DNA of 64,000 nt from Formicarius rufipectus. Lineage: Eukaryota > Chordata > Aves > Passeriformes > Formicariidae. The translations under genes and the position numbers were made by a program. Under the pieces are notes generated by a model, which saw only the letters and a program-made list of their open reading frames with translations, searched no databases and was not told the DNA's origin. Of this stretch, positions 27,583 to 41,010 are shown piece by piece (positions within the stretch are counted from its first letter, which is position 1; every line of letters starts with the position of its first letter). The stretch covers positions 1,105,667-1,169,666 of the forward strand of contig VXAU01000943.1 in NCBI GenBank assembly GCA_013399695.1. Direction: 5' to 3'.

Positions 27583-30500
27583 TCCAAATACTTCTCTCCA
27601 GCAATTCTTACACATACAGACTTTTTCTACTTACAGAGCATGCACAACTCCAAACGCCAGCCCCACAGAGATATGATGGGAGCTTTAGAGCAGAGAGCTG
27701 TTCTTACCACAGCTGTTCTCCTCACACTAACCCAAGAGACCTCACTGCTCTGCATTCAAAGGTATTTTGCAAGACCAGCTGTGTAATTGCACAGCTGTTG
27801 GCAATTCTCATTTTCTCCCTGAGCTTCTTGACCCTTAAGATAGGCCCTTCTGCAGGACAACCATCTCTCCACATCCTTGGAGGGTCTTCCTGTGTTCCTA
27901 ATGTCCATTTCAAAAGAATCTACCCTTATTTCCAGAGCTGTCAGTGCAGTTGTTTCCTTTTCTTTAGAAGTCCCCAGCACCTTTACATCTTTAACATAAA
28001 GAAATTCCCAGCTTCATTCAAAATTGAATCTTGAGTTTCTTGATCCATTCTTCACCATTTAATTACCTCCAGCTGTGCATGATTTTCCCTTTTTAAAGTA
28101 AGAATAAGTGTCACAGAGTGCTGTTCCAGGTCACGTGAAGTAAATCAACCTTGCTCACTCAAGGGGTTTTTTTCTGCAACCATCTCCTCTAAAATTACAA
28201 TGTTAGTCACAGAAACAAAATTTTAAATCATATCCCCCTTGGGTTCACTGACTGTGGAGTTAAACAGATCTTCTGTTGTCACACCCATGGCGTATGATTG
28301 CTAATGTTTTTCAGTCTCGATGACTAAGAAAATTTCCTGTGATACAAATCTCTGGAGTATTTCTCTCTCTAACAGCATTCAATAATTCTTTATTCATACC
28401 CAAATTCAACTCCCCAGTCTATCCCAGAAGGGCTTCCTTTGACATCTTTTCCTGGAATAATTTTGATCAAAACTAATCTACGCTATCCACATTATCACCC
28501 TTTTTTTCTTAACATATTTAAAATATGTTTCTACTCCTCTAGTACCTTTAAATTGTTATTCTATCATTTCTGTGCAATGCATTTCCAACATGACTGCTCC
28601 TGTCATGCAATTATCACTGCTGCTCATCCACCTTGATGCAGCCAATGCCATATTCTGTTTCCTGCTCGGCATATCACCTGCAATTCCCTTGCTTTGTACG
28701 AACACATAGGTGTGTCACTTGACTCCTGTTGATTCTTTCTAGCCGTATCAGAGCGAACAGTTTGACTGTTCATATTGCCCACTTGGCTACAGCTGGCAGC
28801 AGTGTTACTCCATTTTTGCCCTTCTCTTTTTGTTATAAAAATAGCTGTAAAGATTTCAGTACTCTCCCAAACCGTTTTACTCACTTATTAGTTTAAATCT
28901 CATCTCATAAGCCTTGTTAATTGTGATCCCAGGAAGCTTTGTCTTCAGCATTATCCACCTGCAGTTGAGTTCCCTTTGCATGGTTTTTTCCTTCTAACCA
29001 CAGTCCTTGTACTGACTGTACTGATCTGCAATAACTTTTCTGCCTTTGACGCTTCCCTTCAAAGACTGAAAGTATTTTACCAAGGCTCACCTGAACATAG
29101 TCTGTCTTCAATAACCCTTTCACAGTTATTTTTAGATCACTTCAGGCACTGACATTTGTCTTAACAGGGACAAAAAGAGTAACATATACATGTAGCTGTA
29201 GACTATATATACATAGACTGTGAAGTGTAAATCAATTATTTGTCAGCTAACACACAAGAAGGAGAGCTAGGATCTTTTTGACCTGTTAGGGTAAGCACTA
29301 CTGCTCTCATGACCATGAGAAGGCATTCAGGGGCCAAGCAGAGGCAGGCAGAAGGGGCAGCATCATCCCCCCACACCTCCCTGGGGCAGATCCCAGTGCT
29401 ATTGGGGTGCCATTTCTTTTGACACTGGTGGCCTTGGCAACCTCAACAAATGGCCTAATGTTCTGTGGCTGTCCAACTAGCCTGATCTGCTTGCTATTTT
29501 GTTTTTAGCTTTGGGATTTAATACTTCTTTATGTTGTCTTTTTTTCTCCTCTTGAAGCCTAGAGCTACTAGTTCTTTAACTTTTACTTCTCTTTTGGAGT
29601 GAGGTGTTTTACTCATCTTTGCCGCTTCTGCTTCCATTGCTACTTGTTGATTGTTTTCTTTAGCTCCACCACGGTAATACCTCCTGCTCTCAGCACTTCA
29701 GTTCCAGGTGCTGCATTAAAGAAGGTCCATGTACTCTCTTTTCCACTACATTGTTGCTTTCTCCATTATCATTTTACCACACTGCCCCTATCTTCATGCC
29801 CAGCCACAAGGCTTCTGTCCCACTACTCATAGCTAGAAAACTATACATGAAAAGCTTCCAGTATGGATGCTGTACCTTGTGCCTCCAGCCTGTAATATCT
29901 CTGGAAGCCTCTTCATCTCCTCCATCTCTTGCTTACTGTCCTACACTGTCCTCTCTTTTGGGGTCATCCTGTAAGAAAACAATAGCCACAGCAGCAGAAG
30001 TCCCAAACCACCTTATTTGCTTTTTATTTCTTTGTTTCATTTCAGGCCTCTTCGTTTATTCATTACCAAAAATTGCTTTACAACAATCAACATAGGTATT
30101 TTTTCACATAACTCATCGCTGCACTTCATTTTAGAGATTAAACACACACACACACTAAATCTAAAGGAGATTGAAGTCATTATGGAGGGCAGGTTTATCA
30201 GTGGCTATTAAGAGATCATTCAAATGAAACCTCCACGTCCCAAAGTCCTAAACTTTTGATTGTAAGACACTGACCAAGGTGACCAAAGGGTAAGATAGTT
30301 GTGTTTCTTATGTTTTTTTCTCTTCTCTGCTGCTGGCCCCTGTACAAAACAGGATGCAGCATTGGTGCTGGCCTTTCTTTGAGTAGTGGTTTGGCCCAGA
30401 TAACTTCCATAAGTCCTTTCCAACATAAATTATTCATAGATTTTATTTATATTTTCTCTAAACCAGTGTTTGTGTTGGGGATTCTTTTCTTTAAAACAAA

Positions 30501-30727
30501 TGTCTCATGGAAAGAGACTGTACCAAGCAGCCTGAGAATGGAAACTATCATATTGCCAGGATCACAGGTACAGGCAGGTTTCCTTAGTCTAGCACAAGAC
30601 GCACGGCAGGGAAATGCAGTAGATTCCTCTGTGTCCACTCATTATTTTTCTCTGTGAAGACCATTCACAAAGATGCCAATGGCAAGAACACAGTTCCACT
30701 AGGAATGTATGTTAGCAGAGAACAGCC

Positions 30728-31150
30728 CATGGAATCACAGAATACCATGTTGGAAGGGACCTTGAGGAACACCTGGTCCAACCTTTCTTGGCAAAAGCAC
30801 GGTCCAGGCACCCTATCCAGATGGATACTAAAAGTATTCAATGCTGAGGAGCCCACCACTTCTCTGGGGAGATTATTCCAGTGGCTGATTGTTCTCATTG
30901 TGAAAAATGTTCCCTCTGTGTCTAATCAGAATCTTCTCAGGAGTCCATGAACCTTCTTAAACAAATTGAGGTGAAACTTGCAAATATGCTCCTAATCTTT
31001 ACCTTCAAAATAAAAATGTCCTTAGTAGTATCACCATTCTGAATCATCCTGTAAAATATTATAGGAAGTCAAAACATCCTTGAGCCACTGCCAGGATGGC
31101 CCTTCTGTATTCCTAAGAGAAAGATGGGTTTCACAACATCTGGATTAGCT
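30728..31150 (-). mobile_element. CR1 LINE 3' end, minus strand
   Basis: Starts with the reverse-complement CR1 terminus (AATCACAGAATACCATGTTGG, then GAAGGGACCTTGAGGA) and continues through the 'aggcaccctatccagatgga' and 'tctctggggagattattcca' blocks. 5'-truncated. The distal boundary is approximate. Confidence 0.85.
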
Positions 31151-31174
31151 TGTTTCACAGCCAGCTCCTTATTC

Positions 31175-31330
31175 AAATCATAAAATCATAGAATGGGTTG
31201 TATTGGAAGGGGACCTTGAAGATCATCTAGTTCCAGCTCCCCCTACCATGGCCAGGGGTGGGGCATAAGGCAGCATAGAGACATTCAAGTACTGCTCCAG
31301 AGCAAATTCAGTCAAATTCTACTGGGCTGA
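31175..31330 (-). mobile_element. short CR1 LINE 3' end, minus strand
   Basis: A second CR1 3' terminus (AAATCATAGAATGGGTTGTA, then GGAAGGGGACCTTGAAGATC), a short distance after the previous remnant. It has its own terminus, so it is a separate insertion, heavily truncated. Confidence 0.8.
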
Positions 31331-34075
31331 ACTCTGCATTGAAAGCACTAGAACTGCAAGGGGTAAAAAATTGCCTACCCGTGAGGTAGAGTCTATATCT
31401 AAAATGTTTGCTGAGGGTGAACTCCAGATCTGGGACTGGTCATGACATTGCATCTAGAAAATGTATTTTAAGCATGTGGCTTTTTGCACATTTTTGGGGA
31501 CACACACCCCTTCCTTTTTTTTTTTTTATTTTATTTCTAGAAATGCTAATTCTCAACTTGCACTTAAGCACAATGGTTTTTTTAAATCCAAGCTGTTGTG
31601 CAAAAACAGAAGAAATTCTGAGCCAGCTTTTTTATATGTGTGTATACTATATATATAACTACTGAATAAGTGAAATGGGACTCATGAATTTGCAAATAAT
31701 TGTGCCGATTGATCTTATATCCTTTTTTGTGGTACTTCAGCTTTTGTGAAGAAAACATGAGGCTTAGCCGGTAATAATGCCTTCATGCAACCATGGTTCC
31801 TATATTTTCCTGCGGAGAAATCCAGTTTTAGCAGGTCACCAGAAGAATCAGTCTCTAATAATTTTTGCAGGACCAAAAATCACGTAACAGGAACACTCTT
31901 AATATTTGGCCCTATCATTTCCATGAACATCTTTTGTGTAATCATTATGAGATATCTTCAATACATGAGCACTGCAAACTGACATTTTTCAGTGCCTTCT
32001 CCGAGCTGATGCTCAAGTTATTTCTTGCATATAAAACAGATTTAAAAAAAAAAATCACGCTGCAGGAAGAGCTTGTTTAACAAAAGCTAAGTTTATCCCA
32101 TCAACTGTGTAGCTCAGCAGGAGTGATTTGACAGAGCACAGCATGGGTTAGGGGGATTTTATTTTGGGCTAGCTCCAGTCTCATCCTGTGAACTGAATGC
32201 CCATTAGCAGCTGGAGAGCCTTAGGTGAACCCCTGGGGGGTATGTTTGGCTTCAGCCAAACTTTTCAGTAAGAAAAGCGCAGTGCTCGATGCATGCTCCG
32301 GGGCTGCTTGACAATAAGAACCCTGACCAGTGAGCAGGGACCATCAGGGAGTTTCTTTTCAAAAGCACACTCCTGACCCAGGGTAACACCACGTGAATGA
32401 GTCTGCCAACAGATGCCTTCAGAGAAGAGCAGCCACAGAGAGGTCCCAAGGATGGAACATGGATACTTTTGTGCGATCCAGCCGCAGGGTATCAAAGCGG
32501 TTGGTACACACAGAGCTCAAGTCGCTTTTTGCTCATTTGACAGGCCCTATTTGGAATGTGTTTTTCTAGGAATGTGCTACAGAGGGATGATGACAGCTGC
32601 AGCTGAGAGCTAAAGAATGTTCTGCGTTTAGAGAAACACTCCCTCCGTGACTTAGCATCTTCTTTAGTCTTTCTTGTTCTCCCCTCTATGCCCTACCCCG
32701 AGCTCTTTCCTACATCAAAATTAGCTCCAGTGAAGGCAACAATATCATCAGTTCCAAACTACTCCAAGCTGGTCTTAGATGGGCAGCACTGACCACCAGG
32801 GATTACATTTTTTTCTGCCTTACACCACACTGATACCAGGACAAGAGAGAGGCTTAAAACACTCACAGGAAAGATAAAAAATAAAATCCATCAGTCTAAG
32901 ATGCACTTTACAGTCACAGTCAAGATGGGATTTCCATTTGTATATCAGCAATTCAGATTCTTTCTAAAAGAGAGAAATGATATGCAAACAATATTCTAAT
33001 AGAAGACAAAGACTGGGACTTTGAGTGCACAAAAGAAAGATTTATTTCAGGTTATGGTTTCCACAGCAACTTTTCATTTTATCCCTCATGTGTCTATCTA
33101 TCTTATAAGGTCTTTCACAACATTTACATATAATGAGATGTTCTGTTGATGGAAAATTATTAAGAAATTAATTTCTCCAGGAAAAATCCCACAGAATTTG
33201 TTCTGTATGCATTCACAGCTTCACACACACACAGAGCAATGTATATATGCATTACGATATTTGTATGTGTACATTTTTATTTTTGCTACCTATGAAATTG
33301 CCAGTCACTGTTGATTACACAAGAATGACAATGATAAAGAATGTGATACTAAGTGCATCCCATAGATATTCAGACGTGGGAGCAGGTAGAGCTTCTGAAA
33401 GTATCATAGCTTTACAGGCACTGACTTGCATTATTAAGGAGGCAGCCCTAACAACCTCATAACTGGTGATGTTTGATTCTAATCTTCCTGATTTGAATAT
33501 TTCAAGCAAGTTGAAGAAAAAGGCAAGGAGCCAGGCCAGAGTTTTTCAGTAGTTAGCTCACTCATCTGTTTATTCCACACAACACTCCTCTTACACAAGA
33601 GATGGAGTGAGTACAAGAAGACATTTACGTATTAAGTACATTGTTCTGCATGTGGCTGCTTGTTTTGCACAGAAGAGGGGGTTGTATTCTTCAAAGAGCA
33701 TGAATCCAGCACAAAAAGGGATCTCAGGGTTGTTGGCAATGGTTTCTTTTCCAGACATATACATGGAAATCTAAAATATAAGCACAACCAGATACAAACA
33801 TTACGCTATGACAATTCAAACTCTGTTGGACTGTGGCAGAAGTGAGACAAAAATCAATTCCAAAAGCATTTACCTTTGTTTGCTCAGCAGTACTTATTGA
33901 CAGCTGAGAGAATAGAATGAGTGGAAATGAAATTTTCAAAGCTCAGTACACACCAAGAAGACTAAAGTCGGAAGACCCAGAGATGTATCATCAGCATAAA
34001 ATGCCTTAATAGTTTAAAATTTGGTGTTTACAGCATCCTCTTTCCTATTATAGCTCTGCTGGTGACTAAGCCTTG
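31331..34075. other. intergenic, no gene recognised
   Basis: AT-rich DNA. No exon, RNA gene or repeat could be called. A short T/A-rich microsatellite-like patch lies near 31.51-31.66 kb. Confidence 0.4.
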
Positions 34076-34990
34076 TGTGGTGTATTAACTTTGGCTGGCG
34101 GCCACCTGCCCAGCCAGACACTGTCTCACCCCTCTCCTCCTCAGCAGGACAGGGGGAGAAAATATGATGGAAAAGCTCATGGGTCAAGATAAAAACAGGG
34201 TGATCACTCACCAGTTAGTGCAATGGGCAAAGCAGACTTGACTTGTGAAAATTATTTAGTTTATTACCTATTAATAACAGAGTAGGATAGTGAGAAATAA
34301 AAACAAAATTAAAAACAACTTTGCCTCCACTTCCTCTTCTTCCCAGACTTACCTCATACTCCCCAACCCCAGCAGTGCAGGGGGATGGGGAATGGGAGTC
34401 AGTTCATAACACTTCACCTCTGCTGCTCCTTCTTGTCACTGTCCCCCTGCTCCAGCACATTCCTTCCCATGGGATACAGTCCTTCACAAACTGCTCCAGC
34501 GTGGGTCCTTCCCACAGGCTGCAGCTCTTCATGAAATGTTCCACTTCCTCCCTGGGCTGCAGATGGGTCTCTGCTCCACCACGGTCCTCCCTGGGCGGCA
34601 GGGGCACAGCTGCCTCACCAAGCTGCACCTCGGGCTGCAGGGGAACCTCTTCTCCGGTGGCTGGAGCACCTCCTCCCCCTCCTCCTTCAATGATCTTGTG
34701 TCTGCAGGGCTGTTCCTCTCAAATATTTCTCACTCCTCTTCCTTACAGGTGCTGCACAGTGTTTTTTCCCCCTCTCTTAAAATTGTTATCACAGAAGGAC
34801 CACCAGTGTTGCTAATGGTGTCAGATGTGGACAGTAGTTGGTCCATCTTGGAGTCAGCAGAAAACTGGTTTTGTGCAACACGAAGCAGCCCCTGCATCTT
34901 CTCACAGAAGCCACCACTGCAGCTTTCCCACCACCAAAATTTGCCTTTCAACCCCAATATACCTTCTCATTCTTTTAAGCTTTGCTTTTT
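34076..34990 (-). mobile_element. LTR retrotransposon fragment, minus strand
   Basis: On the minus strand this reads as an LTR. It has a U3-like start ('gcagtggtggcttctgtgag', 'ctccaagatggaccaactac'), a repetitive middle built on 'ctggagcag...gtttgtgaag' units, and a U5-like end that finishes in ACACCACA at 34076. A related copy lies in the opposite orientation near 44.66-45.66 kb. They share the 'tgctccagcgtgggtccttc' type units, the 'cccatgag' segment, and the 'ggtgagtgat' segment. No protease, RT or envelope frame is present, so only the LTR or a non-autonomous derivative remains. The upper boundary is approximate and no target duplication was found. The 164- and 159-codon plus-strand frames here are antisense shadows. 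Confidence 0.7.
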
Positions 34991-35479
34991 TCTAAAAGTT
35001 TCTATGAGAAGTTAAAGTTGTAAGTATTTTTGAAGTCCAAGCATCTTCCTATCCTCACTTCTCAAAAATACTGTGTAAGTCCTGCTCAGCTGAGGCATTA
35101 CTGAGACACACTCAGCCAAAGCAAGGACGAGGAGCGTCCATGTGGTGACTGAAGAGATATTTGGAAAGAAAGGCTCAATTACAAGGCAAAAATCCTGGCT
35201 GTGACAGGAGGGTGCTGCCCAACCCTGAGCCTGCAGACACTGATTGCTAATCCCACCCTGCAGCACACCCCATGGAACACGGGAGCGCAGCAGAGGAGCC
35301 TGCACTTCTGTGCAGCAGTGACAAAGCACTTCACAAGCAGCAATGCTGCTTCACTTACTTCAGGAGTCAGTGTTGGGCCCAAAGGCCATTGACTCCCTAG
35401 AGGAGTTGCTACTTCAGATGATAACTCCTGAGTTCTTGAATTTCGCTTGCAAGGCATTACAGTCTCTTATAATATTCTC

Positions 35480-35745
35480 CCATATCCAAAGCACCAACGC
35501 TGAGAGGCAATGGCCTCAAGTTGCAGCAGGGGAGTTTCACATTCAATGTTCAGAAAAGTTTCTTCACTGAGAGGGTGGTCAGGCATTGGAACAGGCTGCC
35601 CAGGGAAGTGGTGGAACCACCACGCCTGGTTATGTTCATAAAATACAACATGGTTTAGCAGTGAATACGGTAGCATTGAGTTAAGGGTCGGACTTGATGA
35701 TCTCAGAAGTCTTTTTCAGCCTTAACAATTCTATGATTCTCTAAG
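35480..35745 (+). mobile_element. CR1 LINE 3' end, plus strand
   Basis: Forward-oriented CR1 3' end: 'tttcttcactgagagggtgg', 'ggaacaggctgcccagggaa', then the terminal 'cttgatgatctcagaagtct' and ACAATTCTATGATTCT ending near 35740. It is the only clear plus-strand CR1 in the window. 5'-truncated. Confidence 0.88.
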
Positions 35746-38700
35746 ACAGGTGTCACCCAACAACAAATAAAATGCTTCATATTTTGCATTTGGATTTGGT
35801 AGGTGAGATTTGATTTGTGAAGCTGAAGCACAGAAGAGGCTTATAGTAAAGAGTGATTAATTTTCTGTTATGTATTGGCAAAAACAACAAAAAAAGAGTG
35901 AAGGAGACCTGGAGTAAATATGTTTCTAAGAAGAAGTTCAGTGAAAAGCACCACAAAGCTTCAAAACAAGCCACAATTTGAAACCTATCGTTACACACAC
36001 GCACACAAGAAAAACCCAAACCAATAAAATAAGGCAATTGAATAAAGAATAAACTTGTATTTGATGCCAAAAAGAGAAGGAAAGAGAACTGGATAATAAA
36101 ATATTTTATTGATAAAAATCAATAAACTCAGAAAACTAGTGCATGAGAGGTTTGGGGAGAAACTTAGAAAAATTGATATTACTTTAAAAAGCACCATTAA
36201 GAGTACAAACACAAGCTATTCCAGGACAGAGAAGTGATAGGAAATGTAGTACAAGTCCCACTTTGTTAAATCATGAGCTCTTCACTTCTTCCAGCATATG
36301 ACAGGGACATACAAATTGTGGATACCAAGTCAAGCAGCTGAGGAAAGTTATCATTAACATCAAAGACTTCACAAAGTCAGAAAGACCTAGTCTCAAAGAT
36401 ATCACAGGTGTTACAGATATTAAAGAAGAACCAAGGAAAGCATTATTTTCTCATCAAAGAAGAAAAGCTATGACAAATTGATGTCAAGAAGGCTAGACCC
36501 AAAAATACATCTGCAATTTCCAACTTAAGAAACCAAGCTTTTCACTGAACTGGGGAATACCCTTTGGACATTAGCTCCATTTCCAAAATCTGTAGTAAAA
36601 AGATTTACCTTCTTCATTTCAATCCTGCTGTTGAAATCTGAAATTTTAAACAAATATTGTTCATATTCTGAAGTTAAATTCCAATTTATGAGGCTCTAAA
36701 CATAACTATTTGTAACCTGTTTTTTTCCATATTCAGTGAAGAGAAAAAGAATACAGAACTGTTCAGTGGCATCACAACACCTACTATTTCCAGAAGATAA
36801 ACTGTTCATAGATTAATCAGAAAGCAGACATCATCAGTATTACAAAGAGTGCCCTATGAACATTGTGATTGAAAACCCCACAATAAACAGGAGCATTTTC
36901 ATCTATAATCACATCTGGTGCTAAAAAGCTCAAGTGACATTCCATCAACCGTGCATTTCACTAAACAGCCAATCTGAAACAGCAGTGTCATGCTGCCAGC
37001 CTTTTTTTTTTAAATTTTTTTTTGTGACAATGTGAAAATAGCTCACTCCAATTCCCATTGCCTTTTAGTAATTCTCACAATGATTATTCAACAAACAGTC
37101 AGCATTTTTCTAGACATTTTGACAAGGCTACAGAAAAATATGGGGATGTTTGCAATCTAAAACACTTGCCTTGCTTTACTTTGCTTTCAGTGCAAATAAA
37201 AACAGTACAGAGGCACCAAAAGTGTTCTTGCAATTAAGGGCAGGAAAAGTATGGTAAATATACTCATAAAAACACCCTCATGGTAAATGTACTATAAAAA
37301 CATCCTCAAACCACTTATTATCCCAACTAAATTCCTATACGAGACCAAACACACAATTTGAATTGTTCTTTGGGTTGCACTCAGATTCCTATCCTGTACA
37401 AAAGAAACATGACAGAGAATACCAAAGAGATTTTCTTTTCAATCTCAAAATACTCAAGGGATGAGCTTCAAAATTATATTCAGGTAGGAAACAGGCATTC
37501 TCCCAGCAGCCAGTGTGGAAAAACCCATCTGGGACAGGAGCTGGCAGCCAGCAGTGCCTATGGGCACCTCTCAGGCAGTACACGGTTGGTTGCAGTACCC
37601 ACCCTGCTGCCCCAGCCCACCAGTCCTGCTCCTGGGAAGAAGAGAAAGAGTTGGCAGAAGCGGATGCAACTGCAAACCCAGCTCAAGCTTCTCTAACAAA
37701 AACTTCCAGGTCTTTCCCTCCCTCCTCTCACCCTCCTGAAGGGTGTGCAGCACGACTGCAGTGTGAAGTTCATCAGACCAAGAAGCAGGACATCACTCTT
37801 CTGGTGACGGCAGGCAGAGAGGATACCTCCAAAACCCACACCAAGAACTCACCATGGAACAAAAGCCTGTCCTTCACCTTGGCCAGCAGTGAAGGTACCC
37901 ACTGACAGACAGTGAGAATGGAGAAAGTAATTAGTCACACTGTTTAGTATTAAGCTGCAATAACCCAACGTCATGCTTACTCTTCTAGTCTTATCGTCCT
38001 CTCAGCCCCCTTGCCAGTCTCTCCCATTTTCCTCTCTCTGCTTTCATACAAAAGCATCCAACTTGCAGATCTCTGTATCTTATCCCAAGCATCAAGGTTT
38101 CCTTTCCAAGTATATACACAGGCCCCTGCTCAGCTAATCCCATCTTCCTCCTTCCAAAGGCACAGCAGGGCTAACAGGCTCACTAGAATCCTCATCACCT
38201 GTTGGCAGCAGCTTGGATGTAATACCTACTCCTGTGGTCAGCAGCTCAGTGAATTGCAGACAGCTGAAAAAGAAGCCAAGTCTGTGTCTGAACCCACCTG
38301 CCACTTGTGCTGGCACTATAACACATACAAAAGGGGAGCAGAGAATTAAGTGAACAGGTTCAATTACTATGCTCTGCCTGGTACTATTCATGTTCCAGCC
38401 TTTTGTACAATGACCCCCACTAGCCGTATTATTCTCTTTGGCCTAAAAAGTTTTATTAATCATATACAACAAGCTTGAAAAGCGTGAGGCCCAATTTCAT
38501 TGCAGAAATAAGACAAAACAATCAGGCAGCTGAGACCTTTTACTGCATTCAACGTGTGGGTTCGCCTGAGCTCTGGGTTCATAACTTGAGCTTTTTGTTG
38601 GCAGTAAACTGGTCATAATCCAAGTCTGACTACAGTGCTCTAAGATAATTTTCTGAGGAGTTGCATCAGGACTGGCTCTTGAACCATCCCAACTGGCTCT

Positions 38701-40878
38701 TGGGCCTGATCCCTGGGTATCAGGCAAACTACACCCCACATGGCTGCCAAGAGCTGTGGAACCATCAGCAGAGCCCATTTCACCAAGTACCTACAGCACA
38801 AATGGACCTATCTCGTTGCCAGAGCACCTCGTTTCAGCATGAAGTCTGCTCAGAATTTCTAGCTTAATGAGAATGTTGACACATTGCAGGTGACTGGACC
38901 AATTCCACTACATACAAATTAAAGGGAGAAATAAAGTCATGAGTATGGAAGCCATTCTTTTCAGGGCCATTTATCACAGTGACATTTCTCCAGAGAACTT
39001 TCTACACACACACCATCATCTCCCTGTCTGTTTTTCCTGTGTCTATTAGATCTCACTCTTCAACACTTCATTTGGTGCAAAGAACTTAGGAAATCTTCTT
39101 ACATTACATCCTAATAATCACAACACACATGCACCATGATTGCCAAAAGCAGACTGCTACCCAGCCTAAAATTCTGACTAATTCTCTTCGTTTTAACAGC
39201 TCTGTCATCCTTGTTTGGCTGCAGTGGTCCAACTTCTGCATGAGACAGGCCCAAATTGTTGTAATTGTCTGCAAGAACAATCCTTGCTGACTTGCCACAG
39301 TGAGCAGCACCAGCCTAGGAACCCAGGTTTAGACCCGGGTGGGCAATTCCCTAGGCAACAAGAGATTTTCCCCCTATTTCAGAAGCTTCCAGTCAAAACT
39401 GACAACACCTTGACTTGGAAAGATTCCAACATCCAGAGGATGCTGGATCATGCCAATGATGCTCTGTCAGCTGTGGGCAGAACAGGGAAACCACTTCCTT
39501 GGACTAAGGCACTGCTCTGCATTTCACTAGAGCTACAAAACACTTTTCCTAGCTAGAATCACTGAAAACTCATTTTCACTAATTCCAAGCCACCTGTCAC
39601 TTATTTCTCCCAAGATTTTATGCATGGAAAGGTGCTCCTCTTTCCCCACAGAAGGCATGATGGAGCAGCACAATGCTGACATGTAAAACCACAAGAAAGG
39701 TTTCACTTGGTGACGAGGCATGGTAACCAGCCTGCCTTCTGCAGGCCCTTTTCCCTTAAGGCAGAGAGTCATTTCTTCATGACTTTCTGACCCCAGTGGA
39801 AGGCTGGAATGATGCCAGGAGGTGCCCACCCATGGCTATTTAGAAGTGATAAAATTAAGCGCAATTAAAAGGCACTGGGAGATCCCCATTCCCCAGGACA
39901 CTGATGGAGCAGAGATGATTTCCTGCAGTGACAAGCAGGCAAAAGCCATTCAAAACACACGTTTGAGCATAGTTACTGCTGCATTAGTGTTTGGAAGGCT
40001 GGACAAATCTGACCAATGAAAACTGAAATAAATGACAAGTCTGTGTGATTATTTTCAGTCTGGGGAACATGAGAATGAGAGGAAACAAACAGTGTGGTTA
40101 GGATTGGGTTTTTTTCTTTGCTTTAAACAAGAACACCACTCGCATTTGACAAAACCTCACGTTTCTGTTCTCAGTAAAACCATGCTGCGGTCTCAGCTTC
40201 TCAGAAACTGGACAACAAATGTTTACCAAAATAGACACTGAAATCCCTCAGGTAAGTATTTACATATTTGCACATTTACTTTTAAAAGAATCTTCAAAAG
40301 TATTTCCATTGTTATTTCTCATTTCTGTATCCAGTAGTTTCAAATATTTTTTTTTCCCATCAATTATCAATGTAAACAGAAAGCTTAACTGCAAAAGAAA
40401 TACGTTAAAATAAGCAGAGATGACAAATACCAAATTGGCATCTGCCACATGCAACTATCTACCAAGGAAAACAAACAAACAAACCAAGCAATAAATCATA
40501 AACTCTCTGATTTCTGTGCTTCTGCTGGATGTGTTTCATTGACCTTCTATGTTTCAACATCCCCTGTGTCACTTTCTGGTTTCCAACACACAATATCAAA
40601 GAGAATCCAGTTGCTAAAATGGAAAATAAGTGCTATATTTTCACCAGCAGTGTGTTACTCTTGCACAGAAATACATCCATTATTGTCTCAAGGAAAGGCA
40701 GCACGTACCTCAGAGTCCACCTCCAAACAAAACTCAGGTAAGTATTTTCCCAAGTCAGTCTTTAAAAGTTTCAACAGTTTCAAGAGCTGTTCTGATATAC
40801 AGAGAAAGAGAAAAACAACGTGCTAAAATGGGTTCAGATAGGTATCAGACTGCTTATGCCTACATTGTTACTCATTCA
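35746..40878. other. intergenic, downstream of CD200R1
   Basis: No exon of a further gene was recognised on either strand. The minus strand directly below 40879 must hold the 3' untranslated region of CD200R1. I did not find a convincing close AATAAA signal; the nearest one noted is near 38.45 kb on the minus strand. A short tandem duplication lies at 37251-37307. Confidence 0.4.
37251..37307. repeat. two-copy tandem duplication, about 29 bp
   Basis: ATGGTAAATATACTCATAAA... (29 bases) is followed at once by a 28-base copy with two substitutions and one deletion. A small local duplication. Confidence 0.85.
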
Positions 40879-41010
40879 TTATATAGACTGTGTATTGGAT
40901 GTACGGATTAAATATGTTGGATTGTAATTCTCATAGGTAGTCTCTGGTAAGACAAGAGGCTTCTCTGCTTTTCTTTCCTCATGGAAGGGTGTGGATGTGA
41001 AGTTCCTAGT
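40879..41010 (-). CDS. CD200R1: CD200R1 coding exon 6 (signalling tail, stop)
   Basis: 132 nt, starting in phase 0 after AATTTTGCAG. It encodes 43 residues and a TAA stop. The YENYNPTY sequence places three tyrosines as in the mammalian tail, where the NPxY tyrosine is the one needed for inhibition. The tail ends LIRTSNTQSI. Confidence 0.9.
   Translation of the reverse strand, partial: TRNFTSTPFHEERKAEKPLVLPETTYENYNPTYLIRTSNTQSI

Larger units (their letters stand above)
23181..30727. other. intergenic, no gene recognised
   Basis: No exon or RNA gene was identified. Notable contents are the A-rich tract at 25.27-25.35 kb, AAAC-type repeats near 27.53-27.58 kb, and a pyrimidine-rich plus strand from about 27.7 to 30.1 kb whose minus strand has several open frames of 60-90 codons with no recognised domain. 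Confidence 0.45.

Noticed and set aside
34321..35015. Plus-strand frames of 164 and 159 codons
   Set aside because: They lie within an LTR element on the minus strand. Pro/Ser/Leu-rich composition comes from the repeated GC-rich units.
37513..37905. 130-codon plus-strand frame
   Set aside because: No domain. Several overlapping frames on both strands suggest local composition only.
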